From the NCBI RefSeq assembly GCF_002086795.1, contig NZ_MVIM01000005.1:124001-188000 (forward strand): a stretch of DNA of 64,000 bases, read 5' to 3'. The notes beneath the pieces were generated by a model. That model made no database searches. It was not told the DNA's origin and was given only the letters and a program-made list of their open reading frames with translations. The stretch's first letter is position 1. Each line of letters starts with the position of its first letter. Position numbers and translations under genes: made by a program. This DNA comes from Mycolicibacterium tusciae. Its GTDB lineage: Bacteria > Actinomycetota > Actinomycetes > Mycobacteriales > Mycobacteriaceae. Positions 1 to 8,621 of the stretch are shown piece after piece.

Positions 1-693
1 GTCGGGCCGGAAGACCGAATAGATGCCGTCGTTGTTCATCAGGTGGGTGTTGCAGTTCGTCGGATGCACGACGTTGACGCGAATCCCGGTGGGCGCCAGG
101 TGCAGAGCCATCTGCTGGGTATAGCCGACCAGCGTTTGCTTCGACCAGCTGTAGCCTGCGCCACCCGGACCCATGATCGTGCGGGGATCGGCCGCGGTGG
201 AAATGGCACCGGGGATCAGCGAGGCTATAGAACCGGTGATGATGATCGACGCGCCGTTACCGGCTGCCGTCAGGTGCGGTACGGACACGGCCACCGTGTT
301 CATCACGCCGATGAGGTCGACGTCGACCGCGTCCTGGAAGTCCAGCGGCTGGGGGTCGCCCATGGCCATCGGAAGGATTCCGGCGTTGGCCATGACCGTA
401 GTCAGCCGGCCAAACTCGGCCAGGCCCTCGTCAAGGGCTTTGGCGAGTTGCCCACGGTCACGAACGTCGGACTTGACCGTTACACAGGACCGGCCCTCCT
501 TTTCGACGAGCCGTTTCGTCTCCTCGAGGTCATCCCGGCTGGCCATGGGGTACGGGTTCGAGGCGATGTCCTCGCAGATGTCGACGGCGATGATGTCGGC
601 GCCCTCCCGCGCCTGCAAGACCGCATGTGCGCGCCCTTGACCGCGGCCGGCGCCGGTAATGAACGAGACTTTTCCTGCCATGCGTCCAGTCAT
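1..693 (-). CDS. Mycofactocin-coupled SDR family oxidoreductase (3' end outside window)
   Basis: Short-chain dehydrogenase running off the left edge; 231 codons are visible. The N-terminus has the nucleotide-binding motif TGAGRGQG, then a NAG motif and a catalytic GYSWSK (Tyr-x3-Lys). The N-terminal style (AGKVSFITGAGRGQG, EGADIIAVD) and the FRPD segment near the window edge are typical of the SDRs that use mycofactocin and keep NAD tightly bound. The start at 693 is preceded by AGGAG six bases upstream; a second ATG at 681 is possible. Probable role: oxidation of an alcohol made by a neighbouring oxygenase (inference). The C-terminus is not visible. Confidence 0.88.
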   Translation of the reverse strand, partial: MTGRMAGKVSFITGAGRGQGRAHAVLQAREGADIIAVDICEDIASNPYPMASRDDLEETKRLVEKEGRSCVTVKSDVRDRGQLAKALDEGLAEFGRLTTVMANAGILPMAMGDPQPLDFQDAVDVDLIGVMNTVAVSVPHLTAAGNGASIIITGSIASLIPGAISTAADPRTIMGPGGAGYSWSKQTLVGYTQQMALHLAPTGIRVNVVHPTNCNTHLMNNDGIYSVFRPD

Positions 694-721
694 GAAAACT
701 CCTGTGGTGGAGGGTTAATCC

Positions 722-1498
722 TTAGAGTGTGCGGAATAATCCGCCGTCCACCAGGATTTGGGCGCCGTTGATATAGCTTGCGGCGTCACTGGCCAGGAAC
801 ACGCAGAGACCGACCATGTCTTCCGGGAGCCCGATTCGTTTCATCGGATTCATCGCTGCCGCCGCAGCTTGTCCTTCCGGACCCCAGGCCTTGGAAATGT
901 CGGTGTCGAACGCGCCCGGCATTACCAGATTGGCACGCACCTTTGGGGCCCATGCTCCGGCCAACCCGAGCGTGAGCGCATTCAATCCCGCCTTCGCCAT
1001 GACGTAGGGGAGGTCTGCGGTGTCCGGACGCAGTGTGCCTGCCGTCGTGACGTTGATGATCGAGCCGCCTTCGCCCTCGGCCATGCGTGATCCGAACAGA
1101 ACAGCCAAGCGGAACGGCCCGCGGGCGTTGACGGCGTGGACTTTGTCGTAAAGCTCCTGGGTCACGGACGTAAGCGTGTCGTAGACCGGGGACATCCCGG
1201 CGTTGTTGACCAATACGTCGCATCGGCCGAACTCGCGGTAGACCGTATCGAGCAGGATATCGGCGTCCTCCCACCGACCGACATGGCAGCCGACAGGCAG
1301 TGCATCCCGACCGGTGGCCGCCTCGATCTCCTTCGCTGCCAGCTCACAGTTCTCGAGCTTTCGGCTGGCGATGACGACGTTTGCCCCCGCCATTGCCAAT
1401 CCTTCGGCCACGGCACGGCCGATACCCCTGCTGCCCCCGGTGATCACGGCGACCTTGCCGGTCATATCGAGCAGCTCTGCTGGGCCCTTCTCGAGCAT
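722..1498 (-). CDS. SDR family oxidoreductase (FabG-like)
   Basis: 258-aa classical SDR. TGGSRGIG (residues 20-27) binds the dinucleotide, NNAG is at 98-101 and the catalytic YVMAK at 165-169. The usual catalytic Ser position reads IINVTTAG, so Thr appears to replace Ser. The C-terminus ends in the standard SDR signature (SYINGAQILVDGG). GGAG lies five bases before the ATG at 1498. It is 28 bp upstream of the mycofactocin SDR on the same strand, so the two are probably co-transcribed. Substrate unknown; likely a hydroxyacyl or alicyclic alcohol/ketone intermediate (inference). Confidence 0.9.
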   Translation of the reverse strand: MLEKGPAELLDMTGKVAVITGGSRGIGRAVAEGLAMAGANVVIASRKLENCELAAKEIEAATGRDALPVGCHVGRWEDADILLDTVYREFGRCDVLVNNAGMSPVYDTLTSVTQELYDKVHAVNARGPFRLAVLFGSRMAEGEGGSIINVTTAGTLRPDTADLPYVMAKAGLNALTLGLAGAWAPKVRANLVMPGAFDTDISKAWGPEGQAAAAAMNPMKRIGLPEDMVGLCVFLASDAASYINGAQILVDGGLFRTL

Positions 1499-1686
1499 GG
1501 CGGCTCCACTCAGATTCGTTGTCGGACAGACGCAGCGAGGCGTCGCTCAGGACTATGGTCAGCTTTCTGCACCAGCTAATCGTAGATAACCGACCGGGTC
1601 AACTATTTATACGGAGAACCCTTGTTTCGCAGCGCGTATGTCATTACTTTTGGATATTAGGCATACGACTAAATAAGGAGACCACC

Positions 1687-2280
1687 GTGGCGGCCGATGA
1701 GGACACGGGCGATGAGAGGTACCGGCTCGATGTGATGGTCGGCAGTGTGGCTCACGCCGTGAGTTGCGCCGGGGGTTGGTTGTTCGATCGTGCGTTCAAC
1801 GGTTGGGACATAACCGTGTTCATTGCGGCTTGCCCGGATGATGTTCGGCCACTGCACGTCCTCGGCGCAAAGGCTGTCGATCTGGAATCTGCGCTGTCCG
1901 GACCCGAGCGGCTCCCGGCAGCGTTGAGCGTTTCGGCAGAGTTATATGCAGCAGACGAAAGAGTTCGTCTCGTCGTTGGCAATGCTTTTCGGCGTCGAAC
2001 AGCTGAGATCACTGTATGGGGAGGAAAGCGTCCCCCCGAGCTTCGGCGTTGTATACAACCGGTACACCATCAACTAAGCACGGCTGCATGTATGTACAAA
2101 ATGCACGCCCTGCGTGTCGCCGGTGTTCATGTCAACCCTGTCGATGCCGTGGAAATCCTCGGTCGGGCTCAGCGCAACCCTAGGGTGCTCAGCGATAATC
2201 TCTGCGTACAGCCCGCTGCCAGAGACGATGCAGGCGTGATCCTTCGAAGGGTGAACGCAGGTGCTTCGACCCCAGGGTAG
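1687..2280 (+). CDS. Uncharacterised protein, paralogue of the protein at 30863
   Basis: 197-aa protein that I do not recognise. The start is taken as GTG 1687 because AAGGAG sits seven bases upstream; a longer frame is open to 1519 but has no such site and reads unlike the family. Residues ~11-150 match the protein encoded at 30863-31366: both carry RYRLDV near the start, a CAGGW motif, a DRxxxGWDxTV block, an RPLHxLGA motif and a conserved HHxLS. The C-terminal ~50 residues differ completely. No signal peptide or membrane segment is visible. It is divergent from the SDR at 722-1498. Function unknown. Confidence 0.7.
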   Translation: MAADEDTGDERYRLDVMVGSVAHAVSCAGGWLFDRAFNGWDITVFIAACPDDVRPLHVLGAKAVDLESALSGPERLPAALSVSAELYAADERVRLVVGNAFRRRTAEITVWGGKRPPELRRCIQPVHHQLSTAACMYKMHALRVAGVHVNPVDAVEILGRAQRNPRVLSDNLCVQPAARDDAGVILRRVNAGASTPG

Positions 2281-2281
2281 C

Positions 2282-2325
2282 CACCGCGGACTATGGCGTC
2301 AGAAACCACTAGCCGGGCCGCGGTG
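2282..2325. terminator. Possible weak terminator stem between convergent genes
   Basis: CACCGCGG (2282-2289) and CCGCGGTG (2318-2325) are perfect inverted repeats with a 28-base loop in the 133-bp gap between the end of the uncharacterised gene and the end of the phosphotransferase gene. The long loop makes it a weak candidate. Nothing else is seen in this gap. Confidence 0.3.
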
Positions 2326-2413
2326 CAGACTGGAAGGTGTTATAGGGCAACAGTCTTGAGACCAGCTTGTGATACGCCTTGTTGAAATCGGTGCCCAAGT
2401 ATTGGGAGGCGCG

Positions 2414-3487
2414 TTAGCTGCAGATCGAGTCGAGCGCCGATCGTGCCTCCAGGTCCACGAACGCGGCCGAATACCGCTGAGCGAGGGCCACCGATATCTC
2501 CGCACTCTGCCAGGCGTCTCCGCCGGAGGACGTCGCCATCCAGATCGCAAGCCCGTGCGCGACGGATGCGCGATAGCGCAACCACACCTCGTCGGCGCTG
2601 GGCTTCTCGTCGGCGGGCAGATTGAGCGCACCGCGGTACTCCGTGAGCAGATCTCGCTCGCCTACCCTGCGGTCCTCGATGGTGAGCGCGCCCTGCAGGA
2701 AGTAACCGAGGTCGAGGGACCAGTTGCCACGGCGGGCCATCTGCCAGTCCAGGAATCCGACCTCGTCGTCCGGAAGAACATACGTGTTGCCGATGTGCGG
2801 ATCGCCGTGCAGAAGTGTCTGGGGTGAACGGGTCAACGTGCCGATGTAGCGGGCCCAGATGTCGACGAACAACTCGGTGCCGCTGAGCGCGGGGATCTCC
2901 GCGGGCACCGTATCGCCCAATCGCTCATGCGCGATGTGCAGCGGCGCATATTGCATGCCTTCAAACGCGACGAACGGTTCGAGCCAGTCGAGCATCGGAT
3001 AGGTGTCGAGCCGTTCACCCCAGAACCGGCTGTGCATCCGCGCGAGCCCACGCACACCGCTGGCCACCTGATCGATCGACATCGGCCGGGTGGAGTCACG
3101 CGGATCGGCGCCTCGGGCGACGACGTCCTCCATGACCATCAGGAAGTCGGAGCGGTCCTCGTCGATCAGCGCCGTGTAGACGGTGGGGTGATCGAGGCCG
3201 AGTTCGACACCCGAGGTGAACAGTCGCGGTTCGTGATACAGCCCGCTGGTCAGCGCGACGAGTTCGGCGTGGTCGGGGTCGACGGCCTTGGCGAACACCG
3301 TCGCAGGCCCCGAACCGGCCGAATACGTCAGCGCCAACCGGGCGCGGCGGTTGGTGCCGTCGTCGCGGAGCGCCACCGCCACTTCGTCGACCACCGCGTC
3401 GGGATGGTGACGCGAGAGTGCGGCCGTCATCCAGTCCGCGGTGATGTCGTCCCAGCCGCGCGGCAGCGACAGCTCCGCGACAGTCAC
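2414..3487 (-). CDS. Phosphotransferase family protein (APH/ACAD10-type kinase fold)
   Basis: 357-aa small-molecule kinase-like protein. It has the catalytic-loop motif HGDPHIGN and a DWQ metal-binding motif (FLDWQMARRGN) in the order expected for the aminoglycoside-phosphotransferase fold. In mycobacteria such proteins are usually found with acyl-CoA dehydrogenases rather than resistance genes, and probably act on hydroxylated acids or CoA esters (inference). GTG start at 3487. It is 13 bp downstream of the mycofactocin SDR gene and is the last gene of a P450-SDR-phosphotransferase operon. A second family member lies at 32383-33408. Confidence 0.82.
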   Translation of the reverse strand: MTVAELSLPRGWDDITADWMTAALSRHHPDAVVDEVAVALRDDGTNRRARLALTYSAGSGPATVFAKAVDPDHAELVALTSGLYHEPRLFTSGVELGLDHPTVYTALIDEDRSDFLMVMEDVVARGADPRDSTRPMSIDQVASGVRGLARMHSRFWGERLDTYPMLDWLEPFVAFEGMQYAPLHIAHERLGDTVPAEIPALSGTELFVDIWARYIGTLTRSPQTLLHGDPHIGNTYVLPDDEVGFLDWQMARRGNWSLDLGYFLQGALTIEDRRVGERDLLTEYRGALNLPADEKPSADEVWLRYRASVAHGLAIWMATSSGGDAWQSAEISVALAQRYSAAFVDLEARSALDSICS

Positions 3488-3500
3488 GTTGTGTCAGGCC

Positions 3501-4340
3501 CTATTTCAGGCAGCTGCCACCGTCGACCGGCAGCGTCACACCGGTGACGTAGCGCGCTTCGTCGGACGCCAGGAACAGCACGGCGTTGGCGATGTCCTCA
3601 GGCTCGACCCAGCCGATCGGCAGCGTGTGCATCATCTGTCCGACGACCTTCATGTCCTCGGGGCCCGGGTTCTCCAGGTCAGGACGGAACAGCCGCATCG
3701 TCGGCTCGTTCATGAATAGCGGGGTGTTCACGTTGGTCGGGTGCACGGAGTTCACCCGGATGTTCTGCGCGCCGAGTTCGACGGCGAACGTGCGCATCAG
3801 GCCGACGACGCCGTGTTTGGCGGCGACGTAGTGGCCGGTGTGCGGGTAGGCCTTCAGGCCGCCGACCGAGCTGGTCAGGATGATCGAACCGCCGCGGCCG
3901 CCCGCGAGGATGTGCGGCACACCGGCTTTCACGGTCTTCCACACGCCGCCGAGGTTGACGTCGATCATTGCGGTCCAGTCGGTTTCACTGGTCTTGTCCA
4001 GCGTCTGGCCGCCGTTGCCGATGCCCGCATTGGCGACGATGATGTCCAGCCGGCCCAGCTGGTCGACGCCCGTGTCGACCGCGGCCTTCAAAGCGTCGTA
4101 GTCGCGGACGTCGACCTCGGCGGTGTAGATCTGGCGGTTGTGCCCCTTCACCAGATCTGCGGTCTCGGCAAGATCCTCCGGCGTGGATGCCTCGATGAGG
4201 TCCACGGTCTCGATCTTCTTGCAGGCGTCCACGGCGATGATGTCGGCGCCTTCGGATGCCAACCGCACCGCATGCGCGCGACCCTGTCCGCGTGCCGCGC
4301 CGGTGATGAACGCGACCTTGCCTTCTACACGTCCTGCCAT
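3501..4340 (-). CDS. Mycofactocin-coupled SDR family oxidoreductase
   Basis: 279-aa SDR with TGAARGQG, NAG and Tyr-x3-Lys (HYVAAK) motifs and the FRPDLENPGP segment shared with the broken gene at 27017-27855. This is the family whose bound NAD is re-oxidised by mycofactocin rather than by exchange. ATG 4340 is chosen because AAAGGA lies nine bases upstream; the TTG three codons earlier is too close to it. It sits 31 bp downstream of the P450 gene, so it probably oxidises the alcohol that the P450 makes (inference). Full length with standard C-terminus (YVTGVTLPVDGG). Confidence 0.92.
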   Translation of the reverse strand: MAGRVEGKVAFITGAARGQGRAHAVRLASEGADIIAVDACKKIETVDLIEASTPEDLAETADLVKGHNRQIYTAEVDVRDYDALKAAVDTGVDQLGRLDIIVANAGIGNGGQTLDKTSETDWTAMIDVNLGGVWKTVKAGVPHILAGGRGGSIILTSSVGGLKAYPHTGHYVAAKHGVVGLMRTFAVELGAQNIRVNSVHPTNVNTPLFMNEPTMRLFRPDLENPGPEDMKVVGQMMHTLPIGWVEPEDIANAVLFLASDEARYVTGVTLPVDGGSCLK

Positions 4341-4371
4341 GTCTATCAATCCTTTTGGTGGTTGGGTTATT

Positions 4372-5574
4372 TCAGGGAACGAAGGTGGGCATGGATTTCC
4401 AGCCGCGGACCGCCGTCGTCTGGGACGGCTCTGCGTTCGGCCAGTCGACCTCCCACGTCGGGAACCGCTTGAGGATCTCCTCGAGTGCGATGCGGCCTTC
4501 CAGCCGGGCCAGCGCGTTGCCCATGCAGAAGTGCGTGCCCGCGCCGAATGTCATGTGCGAGTGCTGCTCTCGGTGAATATCGAAAACATCACCATTGGGC
4601 GGGAACCGTCGGTGGTCGCGATTGGCCGCGCCGATCAGCAGCAGAATCGCGCTGCCCTCCGGAATGGTCTGACCGTGGTACTCGGCGTCGCGCGCAACGT
4701 AGCGGGCCATCTGCAGCGCCGGCGGTTCCCAGCGCAGGATCTCTTCGATCGCCTGCGGGATCAGGTCCGGATTCTCCGCGAGTTCCCTGCGTTGATCGGG
4801 GTTTTCGGCCAGCGTCTTGCCGGCCCAGCCGATCAGGCGGGTGGTGGTTTCGGCGCCGGCCGTGGCGACGACGGTCAGGTACATGAGCAGTTCTTCCCGG
4901 CGTAGCCGTCGCAGCGTGCCGGTCTCGTCGGTGAATTCGACGTTGAGCAGGTCGGTCATGATGTCGTCGGACGGATGCTCGGTGCGGTAGTCGATGAACT
5001 CGGCGAACACCTCGCCGGTGGCCATCAGGTCGTGCTCTTTGCCTTCCAGGGTGGCTTCACCATGGTCGGCCACCCGGCGCTGGTGCTCTTCTGGGATACC
5101 CAGCAGCATCCCGATCACCTTCATCGGCATCTGCTCGCCGAGGTCGTTGACGAAATCGAACTTGCCGCTTCCGACGATCGGATCCAGGCACTTCGCGGTG
5201 AACTCGCGGATCTGAGGTTCCAGGGCCAGCACCTTGCGTGGTGTGAACATCCGCGACAGCAGGTTGCGCTGGATGTTGTGCAATGGCGGATCCTCGAAAA
5301 TCAGTGTGCCGGGAGGGATCTCCATACCTGACTTGATGATCTCGAGCAGCGCGCCTCGACCCGAGATGAAGGTCTCGTGGTCGATCAGCGCCTTGTTGAC
5401 GTCGTCGTAGCGGCTCAACGCGTAGAAGTCGTGCTTGTCGTTGTAATACAGCGGCGCTTCTTCGCGGATGCGGGCGAACACCGGGTACGGGTTCATGTTT
5501 AGTTCGACGCTGTACGGGTCGTAGTACAACGCGTCCGCTGTTTGCACGTCGGAGTTTTCAGCACTGATCGTCAC
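4372..5574 (-). CDS. Cytochrome P450
   Basis: 400-aa bacterial class I P450. The oxygen-activation helix motif AGAETTT is at 239-245, ExxR at 278-281 and the haem loop FGAGTHFCMG with Cys350. GTG 5574 is chosen because GAGAGG lies seven bases upstream and the family starts near here. First gene of a P450-SDR-phosphotransferase operon. There is no ferredoxin in this operon, so electrons must come from elsewhere, perhaps the ferredoxins at 57956 or 59888 (inference). A palindrome at 5606-5628 probably controls it. Substrate not predictable. Confidence 0.93.
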   Translation of the reverse strand: MTISAENSDVQTADALYYDPYSVELNMNPYPVFARIREEAPLYYNDKHDFYALSRYDDVNKALIDHETFISGRGALLEIIKSGMEIPPGTLIFEDPPLHNIQRNLLSRMFTPRKVLALEPQIREFTAKCLDPIVGSGKFDFVNDLGEQMPMKVIGMLLGIPEEHQRRVADHGEATLEGKEHDLMATGEVFAEFIDYRTEHPSDDIMTDLLNVEFTDETGTLRRLRREELLMYLTVVATAGAETTTRLIGWAGKTLAENPDQRRELAENPDLIPQAIEEILRWEPPALQMARYVARDAEYHGQTIPEGSAILLLIGAANRDHRRFPPNGDVFDIHREQHSHMTFGAGTHFCMGNALARLEGRIALEEILKRFPTWEVDWPNAEPSQTTAVRGWKSMPTFVP

Positions 5575-5605
5575 GGGTCGCCTCTCGCAGGACCAGAAAG
5601 GTATA

Positions 5606-5628
5606 AGACAAATGGCTGTCGTTTGTCT
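5606..5628. promoter_or_regulatory. Inverted repeat upstream of P450 (putative operator)
   Basis: AGACAAA (5606-5612) and TTTGTCT (5622-5628) are perfect 7-bp inverted arms with a 9-bp spacer, 32 bp upstream of the P450 start. The half-site CGTTTGTCT recurs inside the operator-like sequence at 36427-36449 in front of the TetR gene at 35736, so that TetR is a possible controller (inference). Confidence 0.5.
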
Positions 5629-5714
5629 CACAACTCTGGCATCGGCTCCACAATGGTGTCAACCGGCGACTCGTTTCGGGCAATTTATACTCTCCGCTTA
5701 ACAGAATCGGCTTC

Positions 5715-6533
5715 TCATCGTTGTTCCGTGAAGCGCAGAAGAGCCTCTTGGCCATAGGACGCGACCAGCACGCCGTCCTCGGTGAGCACATCGCCGCGAC
5801 CGAAGCTCCGGCCATGGGCGAGCACCGGGCTGTGTTGACGCAGCAGCAGCCAGTCGTCGGTGCGAAACGGCCGATGGAACCACACGGTGTGCGACGTGAC
5901 GGCAGAGGTGAACGTCGTACCGTTGCCCCGCTGATCCGCTCCTTCGATCGGGCGCAGCGCGGTGCCGATGAGCGTCAGGTCCGTCGCGTAGGCCGCCAGT
6001 GCCTGCGCCATTTCCTGGGCGACGGCTGGGGTGCGCATCCAGAACTCGAACTGCGGAGGACCAATGGTGGTCGCGTTGAGATCGATGGACGCCCTTGTCT
6101 CCCAAGGGATCAGGTCGAGCGGGAGCGTGTACTCCGGACCGAGCACCGGCCCGACGCTCTCGACTTCCTGATGTTCGGGGCCGACCTCAACGGCGTGCAT
6201 GCTGACCGACGCCGTGGCGATGACACCCCGGCTCTGGGTCGCCGTGATGGTGACCGCCGCGAACGACCGTCCCTCGTGCGCCCGGACAGCCTCGTAGCGG
6301 ACCGGTTCATCGGCTCTGCCCTCGCGGGTGAAGATCGCGTGCTGGGATTTGACGGCTTTCTCCGGACAGGTCAGCGCTGCGATCCGGAGGAACTGGCCGA
6401 GCAATTGACCACCGAACACCCGGTGGTACTCCAACTGTTGATTCCGGCCGTCGTACTCTGCGGTCACGCCGTCGCCGGCCGAGGTCTTGGTGATGTCCAG
6501 GCAGCCGAGCAGATCGGTCCAGAGATCGGGCAC
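5715..6533 (-). CDS. tesB: Acyl-CoA thioesterase II (TesB family)
   Basis: 272-aa double-hotdog thioesterase. The N-terminal hotdog contains VFGGQLLGQ, typical of TesB. The second hotdog has the conserved SHTVWFHRPFRTDDWLL block and the GRGDVLTEDGVLVAS end motif. It hydrolyses acyl-CoA to free acid and CoA, probably adjusting CoA pools during catabolism. GTG start at 6533. It lies directly downstream of the TetR gene at 6592, with a GAGAA-N5-TTCTC palindrome between them, so it probably has its own regulated promoter. Confidence 0.9.
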   Translation of the reverse strand: MPDLWTDLLGCLDITKTSAGDGVTAEYDGRNQQLEYHRVFGGQLLGQFLRIAALTCPEKAVKSQHAIFTREGRADEPVRYEAVRAHEGRSFAAVTITATQSRGVIATASVSMHAVEVGPEHQEVESVGPVLGPEYTLPLDLIPWETRASIDLNATTIGPPQFEFWMRTPAVAQEMAQALAAYATDLTLIGTALRPIEGADQRGNGTTFTSAVTSHTVWFHRPFRTDDWLLLRQHSPVLAHGRSFGRGDVLTEDGVLVASYGQEALLRFTEQR

Positions 6534-6552
6534 CCGCTCAGTGTAAGTCAGA

Positions 6553-6578
6553 TTCTCGGCGCCGAGAACGTAATTCTC
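6553..6578. promoter_or_regulatory. Putative TetR operator upstream of tesB (GAGAA-N5-TTCTC)
   Basis: TTCTC (6553-6557), GAGAA (6564-6568) and TTCTC (6574-6578) alternate in the short gap between the TetR gene end and the thioesterase start. The GAGAA-cgtaa-TTCTC half matches the palindrome in the TetR's own promoter region at 7371-7385. Confidence 0.65.
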
Positions 6579-6591
6579 AGGCCGATCAGGC

Positions 6592-7314
6592 CTAGCTGGC
6601 GGTGAATCCGTGCGCGCAGAAGTCCCAGAGTTCGTCCGCGGTGATCGGGCGCGATGCCGCGTCCTCGGACTCTTCGCCGCTGGACTGTGCGTTGAACATC
6701 ACCGTCTGCATGGTTATCGCGGCCATCCGCTTGGGATTGATACCGGCACGCAGCTGACCTGCGGCGCTGGCCTCTTCCATGAGCTCGGTCAGCAGTGCCA
6801 GCAGCGGCGCGTGGGCGATTTTGACCTCGGACGGATGTGAGACAAGCAGGCGCGGGGCGAAGTCGGTGAACAGGGGCCGTTTGGCTGTGGGGTCCGGACG
6901 CGAGGACTCGAACAGGAGCTGGATCGCAACCCGTAGCCGCTCGATCGGCTCGTCCGGACCGCTGGTGGCGGCGCGGATCTGGTCGGCGGACCGGGAAAGG
7001 GCGTCTTCGAACAACGCCAGCAGCAGCTCGTGCTTACCGTCGAACTGCAGGTAGAAGCTTCGCAGCGACTGACGTGAGCGGTCGACCACCTCTTGTACGG
7101 TGAAGTCGGTGCTGCCCTTTTCGATGATGATCGCCTGGGCGGCGTCGAGGAAGCGCTGAACGCGCTGAGCGGCCCGGAGCTTTGCGGTTTTGATCGATCG
7201 CTCGACCGCGCGCTGCTTCCAGGCGGGTTCTTCGCTGGGGATGGTCACCGGCGGCTCGGATGCTGCCCGGGTGGGGAGAACATGGACTGACTGTACCGGA
7301 GAACGTCTTGCCAT
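6592..7314 (-). CDS. TetR/AcrR family transcriptional regulator
   Basis: 240-aa regulator. After a ~45-residue basic N-terminal extension, the TetR HTH spans about residues 53-95 (FLDAAQAIIIEKG, TVQEVV, SLRSFYLQF, ELLLALFEDAL). ATG 7314 is chosen because GAGGA lies ahead of it at good spacing; the frame is open upstream to 7413 but that part reads as leader. It is divergent from the acyl-CoA dehydrogenase at 7437. The shared 122-bp intergenic region holds a perfect palindrome at 7369-7387. It is the best candidate for the protein that binds the GAGAA-N5-TTCTC sites in this window (inference). Confidence 0.88.
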   Translation of the reverse strand: MARRSPVQSVHVLPTRAASEPPVTIPSEEPAWKQRAVERSIKTAKLRAAQRVQRFLDAAQAIIIEKGSTDFTVQEVVDRSRQSLRSFYLQFDGKHELLLALFEDALSRSADQIRAATSGPDEPIERLRVAIQLLFESSRPDPTAKRPLFTDFAPRLLVSHPSEVKIAHAPLLALLTELMEEASAAGQLRAGINPKRMAAITMQTVMFNAQSSGEESEDAASRPITADELWDFCAHGFTAS

Positions 7315-7360
7315 TGCGGTCCTCGACCCCCTCGCGGCCAACGTGTCAGAGATTGTAACT

Positions 7361-7387
7361 TTCTCACGTGGAGAATAGTATTCTCCA
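7361..7387. promoter_or_regulatory. Palindromic operator between TetR and acyl-CoA dehydrogenase genes
   Basis: TGGAGAATA (7369-7377) and TATTCTCCA (7379-7387) form a perfect 9-1-9 palindrome. A third half-site TTCTC lies at 7361-7365, giving TTCTC-N5-GAGAA-N5-TTCTC. It lies in the divergent promoter region and probably controls both directions. Confidence 0.72.
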
Positions 7388-7436
7388 TTTACTGGTAACA
7401 GTAGTCTTACCAAAATTTTGATCCGCCGGGAGCACT

Positions 7437-8612
7437 GTGCAGCTGACCTTCGACGCTGACGTCGAGGCGTTCCGTGCGGAGTTCGTCGCGTTCCTCGATG
7501 AGCACCTGCCGCACGACGCAGAGGCGCTGGAACGGTCCGGGTCCAGCAGCCACGTTCCCGACTGGGCCAGACGCTGGCAACGGCTCTTGTTCGACAACGG
7601 CTGGCTGTGCCCCGGCTATCCGCCCGAGTTCGGCGGCCGCAACGCCACGATCCTGCAGCAGTACGTCCACCAAGAGGAACTGGCCCGGCGGCGGACCTAC
7701 CTCACGTTCAACCCGCAGGGCGTCGGCATCATCTCCGCGTCGCTGATTTCATTCGGCTCCCCCGAGCAGCAGCGGCGCTGGGCGGTGCCGATCCTGCGGG
7801 CCGAGATGACCGCGTCGCTGGGAATGAGCGAGCCCGGCGCGGGCTCCGATCTCGCATCGTTGCGTACCCGCGCGGTCCTCGATGGTGACTACTTCGTCGT
7901 CAACGGGCAGAAGGTGTGGACGTCGGGCGCGCACGACGCGGACGTGCTGCTGACTTTCGTTCGCACCGATCCCAACGCGGCCAAACACAAGGGCATCAGC
8001 GTACTGATGATCCCGACCGATCTGCCCGGGGTGGTACGTCGCCCGTTCGCCTCGATGTGCGATGCGGAGGATCTCGATTTCAACGAGGTGTTCTTCAACG
8101 ATGTACGGGTGCCCGCGGAGAACCTCGTCGGCCCGTTGAACGAGGGGTGGCGCGTCGCCAACGGATCTCTCGGCCACGAGCGGAACATGTTGTGGCTCAG
8201 CTATGCAGACCGGCTGGAGGAGATGGTCGAGGACTGGCGACCATCGTCGGCGTTGGACCGCGACCGCTTCGCCATGCTGGTCATGGACAACCAAGCGCTT
8301 CGCCTGCTCGGGTCGGTCGCACTGGCCAAGGCCGCGCGCGGCGACGAGGATCCGTCGGCGATGTCGGTGCTCAAGCTCCTCGGATCGGAGGCGTCGCAGT
8401 TGGCGGCGGAGTACGCGCTGTCGGCGGCGGGTCCTGACGCGCTGGCCTCACCCGGGTTCTCGGGCCCTTACAGCGCACAGCATCTCGATCTGTATCGCTC
8501 GGCGTGGTTCGAGCGCTATGCCCGCACCTACGGCGGCACGATCGCCGGCGGAACCTCTGAAATTCAACGCAACATCATCGCCCAGCGAGTGTTGGGCCTA
8601 CCGAGAAACTAG
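7437..8612 (+). CDS. Acyl-CoA dehydrogenase (FadE family)
   Basis: 391-aa flavoprotein with the FAD/substrate motif MSEPGAGSDL, the NGQKVWTSGA strand and the C-terminal FAD motif GGTSEIQRN. In the last motif the usual catalytic Glu before GT is Gly, as in several actinobacterial dehydrogenases that act on bulky substrates. GTG 7437 follows GGGAG at four bases. It introduces an alpha-beta double bond into an acyl-CoA; the electron acceptor would be ETF. The next gene, 9 bp downstream, is a hydratase. A close paralogue with near-identical N-terminus lies at 40310-41488. Confidence 0.93.
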   Translation: MQLTFDADVEAFRAEFVAFLDEHLPHDAEALERSGSSSHVPDWARRWQRLLFDNGWLCPGYPPEFGGRNATILQQYVHQEELARRRTYLTFNPQGVGIISASLISFGSPEQQRRWAVPILRAEMTASLGMSEPGAGSDLASLRTRAVLDGDYFVVNGQKVWTSGAHDADVLLTFVRTDPNAAKHKGISVLMIPTDLPGVVRRPFASMCDAEDLDFNEVFFNDVRVPAENLVGPLNEGWRVANGSLGHERNMLWLSYADRLEEMVEDWRPSSALDRDRFAMLVMDNQALRLLGSVALAKAARGDEDPSAMSVLKLLGSEASQLAAEYALSAAGPDALASPGFSGPYSAQHLDLYRSAWFERYARTYGGTIAGGTSEIQRNIIAQRVLGLPRN

Positions 8613-8621
8613 GACTCAGCC

